From: JABABV01 sp965222755
Lineage (GTDB): Bacteria; Bacillota_I; Bacilli_A; Mycoplasmatales; JABABV01
Direction of reading: 5' to 3'
DNA: 64,000 nt
NCBI GenBank assembly: GCA_965222755.1
Contig: CBDCUK010000001.1
Span: 372,001 to 436,000 of the forward strand
Notes under the pieces: generated by a model
What the model was told of the DNA's origin: nothing
The model's input: the letters and a program-made list of their open reading frames with translations, nothing else
Databases searched by the model: none
Shown here: one piece after another, positions 34,108-44,071 of the stretch
Layout: the number at the start of each line of letters is the position of its first letter
How positions within the stretch are numbered: the first letter of the stretch is position 1
Translations under genes and position numbers: made by a program

Positions 34108-35136
34108 ATGAAAATTACTACAAATGTTAACTTAGATTCTATAAATAAAAAAATGTTTAAGGTGGAATCTATTTTTCCTAAACTAAAAATAAAAAAATAT
34201 CCATCAATACCAAAACAAATAGGTAATATTAGATTTATAAGTTCCACATCTATTAATAATGGTGTTGCTAAAAAGGTGGCTATTATAGGGAACCCTGTAA
34301 AAAGTAATTGTATTACTGTATCAACAAACGGAGCTTGTTTTGATGCTTTCTATCACCCTTATCCTATTATGGTTTCTTCTGATGTAGAAGTTTTACGTAA
34401 CCTAAATTTAAATCCATATAATTCTATGTACATAATAACTATATTAAATGCAAATAAACTTAAATATAATTTTGGTAATAAACCTAAAAAAAATGCTGTA
34501 TTTAATAGTTTAATTGAATTACCTTGTGATGTTAACGGTGACCCTGATTGAATATTTATGGAAAATTACACTAAAATAATACTAAAATCAAATAATTTAG
34601 AATTAAATTTTTCACAAAAATATTTAAATAATTTAAAAAGACATCCAATAAATTATGAAAATTGAAAAAAATTTAATATAACCGAAATATTTTCTTTACA
34701 ATCTGCAAAAAAATGTATAGATAAAAAGAAAATCATTGATTCTAATCCTAAAAAATATAATTATATAACTAGAACAGCATTGCAAAATGGACTTTTAAAG
34801 AAAATAGGAATTCAAGAAAAATCTATTATAAATAAAGGCAATTGTATATCTATAGGTTTGGATACTCAAACAGTTTTTTACCAAGTTAATGATTTTTATT
34901 GTGGTCAAAATATACAAATAATTAGAAATTCTAAATTAAATAAATATAATGCATTATTCATAGTAACAATATTAGAAAAATATGTAAAAAGCAAATTTTC
35001 TTGAGGTAGTAATGGCGCGACTATAACAAGACTAAAATCTAGTTATATTAAATTACCTTGTGATATTAATGGTGATCCTGATTGAATATTTATGGAAAAT
35101 TATATTCAAAGAACAGCTTTTAGCAAATATATATAA
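34108..35136 (+). CDS. restriction-modification specificity subunit, two target-recognition repeats
   Basis: 342 residues in two half-repeats of about 165. Each half ends with almost the same motif: ELPCDVNGDPDWIFMENYT and KLPCDINGDPDWIFMENYI. This is the arrangement of a DNA-recognition (S/B) subunit with two target-recognition domains reading the two halves of a split target. It starts 23 bases after the fused enzyme with AAGGAT upstream. The two halves differ enough in their first 120 residues that the target halves are probably different. Confidence 0.85.
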
Positions 35137-35138
35137 AA

Positions 35139-35170
35139 AATAACCACTATTTAACTAGTGGTTATTTTGG
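35139..35170. terminator. bidirectional Rho-independent terminator
   Basis: Hairpin AAATAACCACTA with TAGTGGTTATTT between the convergent specificity-subunit gene and gap. Confidence 0.85.
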
Positions 35171-35197
35171 TTTTTATTATAAATTACTTTTCAATAA

Positions 35198-36199
35198 TTA
35201 AACTAATTTCCCTAAATGTAATAAAGTTCTTACATATTGTGAAACGTATGAGTTTTCATTATCGTATCAACTGATGATTTTGTAAAGTTTTTTACCATCA
35301 ACGTTCATTTCTCTAGTTAATAAACTATCGTAAATTGAACCATGAGTTGAACCAATGATATCTGAAGAAACAATTGGATCAATTGCATATTCTAATGTTT
35401 CATTAGCGGCTTTCTTCATTGCTGCATTAATTTCTGCAACTGAAGGATTAGACTTTAATTCAACTACTAAGTCAACAACTGAACCAGTAATTACAGGAAC
35501 TCGCATTGCGATTCCATCTAATTTTCCAAGTAATTCGGGTAATGCTTTACCTACGGCAATTGCAGCTCCTGTGTTAGTTGGGATAATATTTTCAGCAGCG
35601 GCACGGGCACGACGTAAGTCAGCGTGAGGCGCATCTTGTAATTTTTGATCTGAAGTATAACCATGAACTGTTGTCATAATTCCTTTAACAATTTCAAAGT
35701 TATCATTTAAAATTTTAGCGATTGGTGCTAAACAGTTAGTTGTACATGAAGCTGCTGAAACAACAACATCATTTTTATCTAAAATGTTATGGTTAACATT
35801 ATAAACGATTGTTTTCATTTCACCAGTACCAGGAGCAGAAATTAATACTTTTTTAGCTCCAGCAGTGATATGCTTTTTAGCATCTTCTAATTTACGGAAG
35901 AATCCTGTTGATTCAACAACAACATCTACGTCAAGTTTTTTTCAAGGTAGATTTTCAGGATTTCTTTCAGCGAAAATTGGTGTAGTTGTTCCGTTAACTA
36001 CGATTGCGTTATTTGTTAATTTAACCTCTTTGAAATAGTTAAATTGACGGTGTGCTGTATCGTATTTTAATAAGTGTAATAAAGTTTCAGGAGAAGTTAA
36101 ATCGTTAATTGCAACAACTTCTACATCTTTACGTTCGATTAATTGACGGTATACTAGACGTCCAATACGTCCAAAACCATTAATAGCGACTTTTATCAT
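35198..36199 (-). CDS. gap: glyceraldehyde-3-phosphate dehydrogenase
   Basis: Glycolytic enzyme producing 1,3-bisphosphoglycerate and NADH. It is 333 residues, the family norm. The N-terminal NAD-binding fold GFGRIGR, the active-site block SAASCTTN with catalytic Cys152, TVHGYTSDQ (catalytic His), and the C-terminal WYDNE (Trp encoded by TGA) are all present. It is a single-gene unit between two AT-rich gaps (36200-36339 holds no gene). Confidence 0.98.
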
Positions 36200-36339
36200 T
36201 ATGATTAGCCCTCTTTCTTTTTAAAACATGTAAATAATAAAAAATTATAGATTATATATAATTAAATATATAATAATAATTTTATATAAACAATTATAAC
36301 TCTTTTTAGTGATAAAATAAACTAATTTTTAATTAAATA

Positions 36340-38490
36340 CTAGCTAAACTTCTTGATATTGTCAAAAATTCTTTTATCTATCAATTCTTGACGCGTAATA
36401 GTTTTGATTTTGACAATGCTTTCACGCAAAATTATCATTTGATAAGGCGAAATATCTAACTCTTTAATTAATTTAATTTTTTTATGTGTCCCTTTAATTG
36501 TATCAAAAATAACTTGGTTTTCTTTTTTAAAATTAATTAATAAAGGTTTTCCAGAATTATTAATAAAAATAATTAAAGGGCGGTGTTCTTTTGGTGAATT
36601 AGTATTTTCGTAGAAAATTTTAATTAAACCATTATGAGTTACTTCATAACGTACTTTTTTACGAATTTCATTTTTAGTTAACATTCTTAACTCTGGGAGT
36701 TTGTGTTTACGTAAACAAATTAAATCTTTTAAAATTTTTAAATCTAAATGATGTTGATTTAATTTGTTTCAATCAATTTCACTAATGCTACTTTTCATAA
36801 ACTCAGTACTAAAAAGCATGTTTTTACTACGATAGAATTCTTGGCCTTGAACAAATAAAGGAATTCCTTGGGAAATCAATAAACAAACATTTGATAATAA
36901 AATAATTTTTTGTAGTTTTAATTCCGCAATGTTTTTTTCAAAACTAGTTAATGTATCATATAGCGTTCTTGTGTGAAGTGTTTGTAAAAAGTTAATATTA
37001 TTTTTGGGATCATTATCAACTAGTAAACCAGTTAATCCTAAAATAAAATTATCACGTTCTAAGAAGTTACCAGTTAAATAACCTTTAACGTGTTCTCCTT
37101 TAGTAACTGATAGGCCAAACAAAGCAGTCGGATAAGCTTTTGAAATTTCAGAAGATGAACTTCCTTGAATGCTATCAACCATAAAAATAACATCTTTATT
37201 AATTTTCAATAGTTCTTTACGAATATTGTTAACGACGTTAAAAGGGATGTCTTTTGAATCTGATAAACGAAAGCCATCAACTTTATAAGTTTTTAATCAT
37301 CAGATGAAAGTATCAATAATAACTTTCTGAACCATTTTTAATTTGTAATTAAAAATGTATTTGTTGGCTACTTTATGAAAGTAGTATCCTGGAACACTAT
37401 ATTGAAAACCAGAAAGTTTAATATTAAAGAGACGTTTAAATGACAAATCCATAATAACACCAATATTCTCTTTTCGAATTACTGATATTAAATTTTTTAA
37501 TTCTCGAATTCTTTGATAAGGATCAGCAACACTACTAGCATATGAGCCTTCAGGAATCATTAATTGATCAGGATAATAACCATAAGTATAAACATTATTG
37601 TTAGGACGAATTTCATCAACAGTTCCAAAATCATAAACTGGTAATAGTTGAATATGAGTGAAACCCATATTTTTAATATAATCCAAGTTGGTACTATCTT
37701 TAAAACGATTCGTTGTTTTTCGTTGTGTTAATCCTAAATATTTACCACGAAATTCTTTTTTAATTCCCGAACTAGCATTACTAGTAAAATCACGAATTGA
37801 TAAGCGATAAATAATTGCATCTTGAAATTTATTAATTTTATGTTTTGCTAACAATAATTTATCTTCAACTTTAAAAGCTTCTTCATCATAAACAACTGAT
37901 ACGATTCCATTAGCTGTTGAAGCATGTGCATAGGGATCTCTTAATTCTTGTCAACTATTGTTCATCTTCACAAAAAATAAATATTCATATTTAGTTAGTC
38001 TTTTATTAATTACAACTATTCAAAGACCTTGTTTTGATTTTGTTAAATTTTGATATGTGAAATCTTGTGTATTAAATGGGCGATACATCACTTGCATTTT
38101 ACTTGCAGTTGGGGCTCAAATTTTAAAAATGGTTTTATTTTTAACGATGCTGGCACCCAGATCATTTTCTTCATAAAAATAATTTTCTTCAAATTTATCT
38201 GATTTAGTAAAATCACCAATGAATAATGGTGATTTTAAACCAGAATCACCAATTACAAAATAATTCAGTGAAAAATCAAAAGCAACATTATAAGGAATTC
38301 GCGCTTTATATATAAAAAGATCACTTTTTTCCTCAGCACTAGTAATCCGTAAATTATTGATTTTTCCACTTTCACTCATTAGTTTAAAACTTTGTGGGGC
38401 AGTTTTAAAAATTGCTGCCTTTGAAATATAAACAGTTACGATTCGATTCTCATCTAAGTAAGCTTCCATTGCTAATAAATCTCTTATCAT
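36340..38490 (-). CDS. pullulanase-like (GH13) protein lacking the catalytic residues
   Basis: 716 residues, the size of bacterial type I pullulanases such as AmyX. Recognisable features are FKIWAPTA (carbohydrate-binding/entry domain), IYRLSIRDFTS, the YTYGYYPDQ loop typical of pullulanases, IMD, VPGYYFHK, VDGFR and VQGQEF. The GH13 catalytic positions are changed: the NH of the VVYNH block is KR (residues 352-353), the nucleophile Asp of GFRFD is Ser410, the acid/base Glu is Asp439, and the HDN block reads LHT. It therefore probably does not hydrolyse glycosidic bonds by the GH13 mechanism and may bind glycan instead. Preceded by AAAGGTG. No frameshift is seen over the whole length. Confidence 0.88.
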
Positions 38491-38641
38491 GTTATTTCAC
38501 CTTTTTTTCAAAAGTTTTCTACCTCTATAAATTAAATTATATAATATAACTTTTAAAAAAATTAGCAATGATAAATTTTATTTTTTTAAAAATTAAATTA
38601 TTTTTTATAAAAAAGTAAAAACAATATTTGAAATAATATAG

Positions 38642-38647
38642 TATAAT
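38642..38647 (+). promoter_or_regulatory. -10 box for the gene at 38692
   Basis: TATAAT 45 bases before the ATG; a ribosome-binding AGGATGTG follows. A convincing -35 box is not seen. Confidence 0.45.
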
Positions 38648-38691
38648 TTACATATACAAGATATAAAATCAAAAAAACAGGATGTGAAAAA

Positions 38692-39156
38692 ATGCCTACG
38701 ACAACTAAAAAACCAGCTGCTAAAAAACCGATAACTAAAAAACCAATAGTTAAAAAAACAGCTGCTAGTAAAAAAATAGATACTCAAAAAACAACGCCAA
38801 ACACAGAAAGTAAATCATCTTCAAATAACAACAACGATAAACAACAATCTAGTACTCAATCAAGTATTAATAATTACATTAATGCTGCTTATCCTCTATA
38901 TCACATAATTTGAATTTCAATATTTTTTGGATTTGGTTGAATCTTAATTGTTATGTATTACATGATTAGATCAATGGGATTACGCTCAGAATTAATAATG
39001 AGAGATGTTAAACCAGAAAAAAAACTAAATCACTTTATCTGACTATGAGTTATTCCACTTATCACATTCATAGTTCCTCCAATCTATTACACAATTAGAG
39101 CATGTGGTTACAGAAATCAATTATTACTATCTGATATGAGTAAAAAAAATAAATAA
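38692..39156 (+). CDS. Lys/Ala-rich two-helix membrane protein
   Basis: 154 residues. The first 65 are very hydrophilic with repeated Ala-Lys-Lys-Pro-type units (KKPAAKKPITKKPIVKK), then a Ser/Asn/Gln-rich stretch. Two hydrophobic segments (about residues 72-98 and 118-138) follow, joined by a charged loop, and the C-terminus is basic. The Lys-rich tail would be cytoplasmic or could touch nucleic acid or lipids; no known family is recognised. It ends just before a bidirectional terminator. Confidence 0.75.
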
Positions 39157-39163
39157 CCACTAT

Positions 39164-39198
39164 TAAAAAACAACTATTTTAATTAATAGTTGTTTTTT
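39164..39198. terminator. Rho-independent terminator, identical copy at 39816-39850
   Basis: Palindrome AAAAACAACTATTTTAATTAATAGTTGTTTTT between the convergent genes ending at 39156 and 39243. The same sequence recurs about 650 bases away at the other side of the gene 39243-39671. Confidence 0.85.
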
Positions 39199-39242
39199 TA
39201 ATTTCTAGTTATAATGATTTTGGTTTTTTATAATTATGAATT

Positions 39243-39671
39243 TTAAGCACCTAAACTAAAAGCAACAAACAGAATTTTGATGATTGCTCATATTGTTGCT
39301 AAACCAAGACTAATACAAAATGCAATTATGACAATTCCTCAGCAACTTGTTTTTCAAGCAAGAATTGTTTTTTTATTATTCATAAATTTGAAAAAATTAA
39401 TTGCTTTCTGATTAGTGATTTCTTTTTTTCAAACTCCAAATTTTATTATATATTTTTGTTTTTTAGCTTTTGATAATCTAGAATTTTTGTTTAAATCATC
39501 AGCTTGTAGTGTCTCTAAATGTTTTATACCATTGGCAAGTTCTTTTTTTAGTTGATGGTTTTTTTGTTTTAATAAAAAGATTTTTTGCTCAATAAGTTTA
39601 TGTTCTGATAAAGAATTTTTTAATTCAGAGTTTATGTTTGTTGTAGTGTTTTTTTGTAATTTATCTCCCAT
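39243..39671 (-). CDS. small coiled-coil membrane protein
   Basis: 142 residues. Residues about 20-60 have heptad-like spacing of Leu, Ile and Glu/Lys (EQKIFLLKQKNHQLKKEL), predicting a coiled coil. One long hydrophobic region follows near the C-terminus (IVIIAFCISLGLATIWAIIK and on), probably two close helices, leaving the coiled coil in the cytoplasm. Start ATG 39671 follows GGAGGCAA. Unrecognised; it is flanked by two identical terminator hairpins. Confidence 0.75.
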
Positions 39672-39815
39672 AACATTGCCTCCTCAATTATATTATTATC
39701 CATATATTTAAAATAGTTTAAAATTAATTAGAAATTAGATGATGTTCATAAACATCAATTTTCTTTATAATTTTCTCAAATAAATTATACCATAAATTAA
39801 TTTTGAAAAGTGCTA

Positions 39816-39850
39816 AAAAAACAACTATTTTAATTAATAGTTGTTTTTTT
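39816..39850 (-). terminator. Rho-independent terminator overlapping the stop of the lipoprotein gene 39830-40537
   Basis: Same 30-odd base palindrome as 39164-39198. The last codons and stop of the lipoprotein gene lie inside the hairpin, so the repeat has contributed the C-terminus of that protein. Confidence 0.85.
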
Positions 39851-40537
39851 ATGAGTAAAATTAAGTTGCGAAAATTCTCTAACTCAATATTTAATTAACG
39901 TTTTTTTGTTCATAAATTGGTTATTTTTATCAATTAATGTTAAATGATGATCTAATTTTGAACTATCTAATTTGTGAATTTGGTATTGTTCACCATATGG
40001 TAATTCAGTACTGCTAACAGTATAACAATTAATGCTACTAGTAAAATTAATATTAACTCCACTAGTGCTAACTTGATTATCAAAATCCTTAATAGATTTG
40101 ATAATTGTATGACCTTTATAATAAATAATATTAGTAATTAAGTCTCAATAATTATCAATATATAAATTGGTAATTCATTCCAATATTGATGGGGTTGGTT
40201 TAAGATTATCTAATCCATAAATATAAAAATCATTTGAAATATTAAAATTAATATTCTTTGTATTAGGATTATCTTGATTGTTAATTAGCGCTAAATGGTT
40301 TTTATTATTAATATCTTTAAATAAAAGTTGACTATCTGGACCAATATCATCTGGTCCTATTTTATTTATCAATACATAATGATTACTCTTTCGCATATCT
40401 TTTTTTAATATTTCACTAAATTGATAGGCTTTTTCTAAAGGAGATAGTGGCTTTTGATGGCATGATGTGATTGTTAAAGGGGTTATAGCAATAAAAATTA
40501 CACTAGTAACAGCAAATATCATTCTTTTAAAATTCAT
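39830..40537 (-). CDS. putative lipoprotein
   Basis: 235 residues. The signal peptide ends with the lipobox LTITSC, so Cys26 is the predicted lipid anchor and the protein is expected on the outer face of the membrane. No family is recognised. The reading frame ends within the terminator hairpin, encoding THKKTTIN. The ATG 40537 has AAAGGAG upstream. It starts 18 bases after the next lipoprotein gene, so both may be co-transcribed. Confidence 0.8.
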
Positions 40538-40555
40538 AATTAATCAAATCTCCTT

Positions 40556-41164
40556 TTAAATTTTTTCTCATTGATTCATTTCTTCAATATAGCGATTAAT
40601 TATTTTTGTTGGTGGGGTTCATTGGTTATTATAATCTTCATATATGAATTCGTTATATGGAGAAAGCACTTTATCAGGATGCGAAAAAGAATGAATTAAT
40701 AATAAAGATTCCAATGATATTCTGATTGTCTTTTTACCTGTCAGTTCTAAAACTTTATGATCTGATATAATATTTTTATAAATCGAAGTTAAATCATTAC
40801 AGTATTTCATAAAAATCTGATTGTCTTGGCTTATATTACCAGTTAAATATAGATCACCTGATATACTACCGATAAAATAAGAAAAAGCATTAATATCAGT
40901 AATATAATCAGCATCATAATTAAATTGTCAAAGGGACATTAAACTATAACTTCAATTATTCTTATTTTCATTATTATCTTTATTCTTAATAACTTTATCA
41001 TTATAATTATTTTCACAATTTTTATCTATTTCATTAATTGTGCTTTGGAGGCGCAATAATTCTTTTATGTGTTTCTTATTATGAGAACAAGAAGTTAATG
41101 GTAATGTTGTTATTGTTAATGATAAAAAAGCTAATAATGATAATTTTAACTTTGATGCTTTCAT
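40556..41164 (-). CDS. putative lipoprotein
   Basis: 202 residues with lipobox PLTSCSH (Cys26). The region after the signal is Asn/Lys/Asp-rich (residues 45-70) as in many mollicute surface lipoproteins, followed by a folded part with WQFNYDADY and the C-terminal NQWEKI (Trp as TGA). Not recognised. It follows the broken gene at 41190 by 25 bases. Confidence 0.8.
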
Positions 41165-41189
41165 AAATTATCTCTTTTCTGTAAAATTA

Positions 41190-42570
41190 TTATCTAATAT
41201 TTAAATTGGATTTGTTTGTTAGTTTTATATCACTTAATTTACATTTGTATTTAAAAATTGGTAAATTATTAAATTTAAATTGATAATATTGGTTTAATAA
41301 ATTAAAAAAATGATTTTGAAAATATGCTCTTGTGTTTTTATAATTTTCACCGATAGTGAATATCCCTTTATCCATATTATTAATTTTAAAAGGAATTAAT
41401 AAATCTGCACTATGGGTAGGGGCATCATTGTTTCTACTTCAAGCATAATAATTTCCATCAGAATCAGCAGTAGCTTGATTGTTTCAAAATCTAAATTCAG
41501 AATGAGAATCAGAAGAATTATTTATATCAAAGTCTGCTTTTTCTCCTCCTTCAATTGAACTAAAATTATTTGCATCAGAAGGATCGATTGTTGTTCTAAA
41601 CATACCCATACCTTCTAAACTACCTGAATTATTATAATCAGCATACGCATTATAAGTACTTGGACCACTTAATTCATCAGCATTATGCATCATAGAAGAA
41701 AAAATAGTCGGCATAAGATTTAAATTAAAATTTGTATACGGATCCTTTATTTCTCTTTTGTGAATTAATTGTAAAAAAGCTGAATTAGATGATCACTCTA
41801 TGGTTTTATTTAACGTTGCTCCTACTTTTATAGAACCATCTTTATTTACAGGGTTGTATTGTTTAATTTTAAATGGAGTAAATCTTAAATAACCATCTGG
41901 TATTTCGTTTTTTGGACAAGAATCTATAACGTACCTTTTTGTCTCTTTCTTATCTGAAAAACCAAAAGTTTTTGAATCATCATCTGTAACAGAATACCCG
42001 GTAGCAAAATAATCTTTTTCTCAATGGATAACAGCCTGATCTCCTATATTTTCAATATCTCCGTTAAAAGCTCTATATCTTTGATGAAAAAACGAAATTG
42101 CTCCTTCAGGTGTACTTTTTGATAATTCATATTGAATTACACTACCGTTAGAAACATCATTTAATTTATGTAGTTGACTATAAAGTATGTGATTGTCTAA
42201 ATCTTTAAATCATTTATTAAGAGTTTGTTTTTAGTGTTTTGAGTGTTGTGAATCTTTCACCAATGACTTACCCTAGTGCCTCAATCATGTTGGGATGAAG
42301 ATGGCAATCATCTATATTTATTTATTTCATTATTTTGATTTGAATCAATTGATTTTTTAGAAACTATTTTTGGAACAACGTTATTAACGTTACCATTTTG
42401 ATTTAGTATTTTTTGGTATTTTTTATAAAAATTAACTGCTGTGATAACTTGTTTATAATTACTTATTTGTTTTATATTAATTTTTTCAATCACAATATTA
42501 TCTATATAATTATTAGTTAATAATATAGATCCTGTTGTGATTGCAGTAAAAACTGTATAAAAATTTTCAT
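41190..42570 (-). pseudogene. exported protein gene with two frameshifts
   Basis: From ATG 42570 (with AAAGGAC upstream) the frame stops after 16 codons. Adding one base in the A-run at 42564-42567 gives MKNFYTVFTAITTGSILL, a plausible signal peptide, and the frame then runs to about 42230. There it breaks again; adding one base in the A-run at 42228-42232 opens the rest to the stop at 41190. Restored, it would be about 460 residues with HDWGTRVSHWW and FSSMMHNADEL blocks and YAW-S/R-N, loosely like the SSQMHT family at 30 kb. Either a real pseudogene or two homopolymer sequencing errors. Confidence 0.75.
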
Positions 42571-42784
42571 TTAATAGTCCTTTTGTTATAAAAATTTATT
42601 TAATATAATTTCTATTTTTTATATTTTTTAATGATATATAATTAAATATTATCACAAAAAATAATTATAATGATGATTAAATGGTAATTTATAAAAATAT
42701 TATAAATAAAAAATAATACTAACAGTATCATAATTATTGTTAATTATTAATGTAATTTACACAAATATATTTTTAATCTTTGTT

Positions 42785-43954
42785 CTATTTGCTAAGAAAA
42801 TTATTATAAGGTCAAATAAAGTTAAAACAATTTCCAATATGAAGATATTGGTTTTCTTTGTTTTTAATATAATTAAAATGATGAGAAAGCGTGTATGTTC
42901 CATCAGCTAAACCTGTTGGATTAATTACACTTTCAAAGTCAAAAGTTATAGTGGTACTAATTCCAGAGTTATCTTTTAAAGGATTATCAACTTGAAAAGA
43001 AGTATTTTTGGAAGTAGAAAATAAAAGAACTTTTTTTCATCTGTTCATTAAATTACTTTTAATATTTATAGTTTGATTATCATCAACTCAATTAGTGATA
43101 ATAAAAGTTTTTCATTCTGGTGAATATCCTGGTGTATGTCAAACAATTTTTGAATAAATTGTAGCGTTTTGTTGATTCATAACTTCGATATATTTGGGTT
43201 GTGATTGTAATTGTTTGATAGCACTAAAATGTCATGAATTAGCATTATATGAAATTTCTGGATCATAACTAATAGTTGCTTTGATTGGAAAGGCACCATA
43301 GATTCCTTCTTTTCCTTTTATAGAAATAATCACGGTTGCGGTTTTTGGGGTGCTTTGATCATCGAACTTAAGATTTCCTTGCATAACATTAATGTTATCG
43401 CCTTTTGCACTAGTGCCCCCATAAACATCTCATTCAGGAACATCGCTATCTTTTCAAATATGTTGACCATATCATTTTAATTGTGATCAATTAGCGCTTT
43501 TTTTAGCCATTGCTAATAATGAATCGGGATTTTCTTGTTTAGTTGAATCTTGAAAATGACTTCAGTTATTTGCGTTGCTTGGTTGGGAAAAAATTCAATC
43601 CCCAACATTATAAGGATCGCTTTCATAATCAATTTCAAAATTAATTGGATAACTATCGACTGAAACTTTATTTTTAATAATAATTGTTGCCATAATTACT
43701 TTTTGCTGTCCTTTTTGGGCCGGACTTCCATTACCACTAAAAACAGCTACATCATCTTTATTTCAATAAAAATTTTCAATATCACTAATTTGACTTTGTA
43801 ATTTAGTAGCACTTTCTTTTAATGCTTTTGCTTTAAAATCATCCCAAGTATTTTGAGAACCTTTTGATTTACAAGATACTAGAGTAATTGCAGAGCTTCC
43901 TACAATTACTGAGGTTAGTGAGAAAGCAAATAGTTTACTTAAATATTTTTTCAT
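42785..43954 (-). CDS. lipoprotein, YGG/SIKGxEG family
   Basis: 389 residues with signal peptide and lipobox TLVSCKS (Cys28). It is the lipid-anchored paralogue of the secreted protein at 7088-8275: EWDVYGG, VIISIKGKEG and PIKATISY blocks lie in the same order, and both have NWSHF/NSIWSHF and C-terminal aromatic-rich tails. It contains many TGA-encoded Trp. Function unknown; the gap 42571-42784 upstream of the next gene is plain AT-rich sequence without a gene. Confidence 0.85.
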
Positions 43955-44032
43955 AAATAAACTCCATTCAAATATCTTACTCTTATTTATGTGATTATCT
44001 TATAATAATATTATAACAAACTAAAAAATATA

Positions 44033-44066
44033 AAAAAATACACCATTAATAAAATAGTGTATTTTT
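44033..44066 (-). terminator. Rho-independent terminator after feoB
   Basis: Hairpin with arms AAAAAATACACCATT and AATAGTGTATTTTT (one mismatch) directly after the feoB stop. Confidence 0.75.
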
Positions 44067-44071
44067 ATCTT

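Noticed and set aside
34108..35136. Specificity subunit read as two separate genes
   Set aside because: Apparent breaks are TGA codons, which are Trp here; the frame is continuous with two matching repeats.
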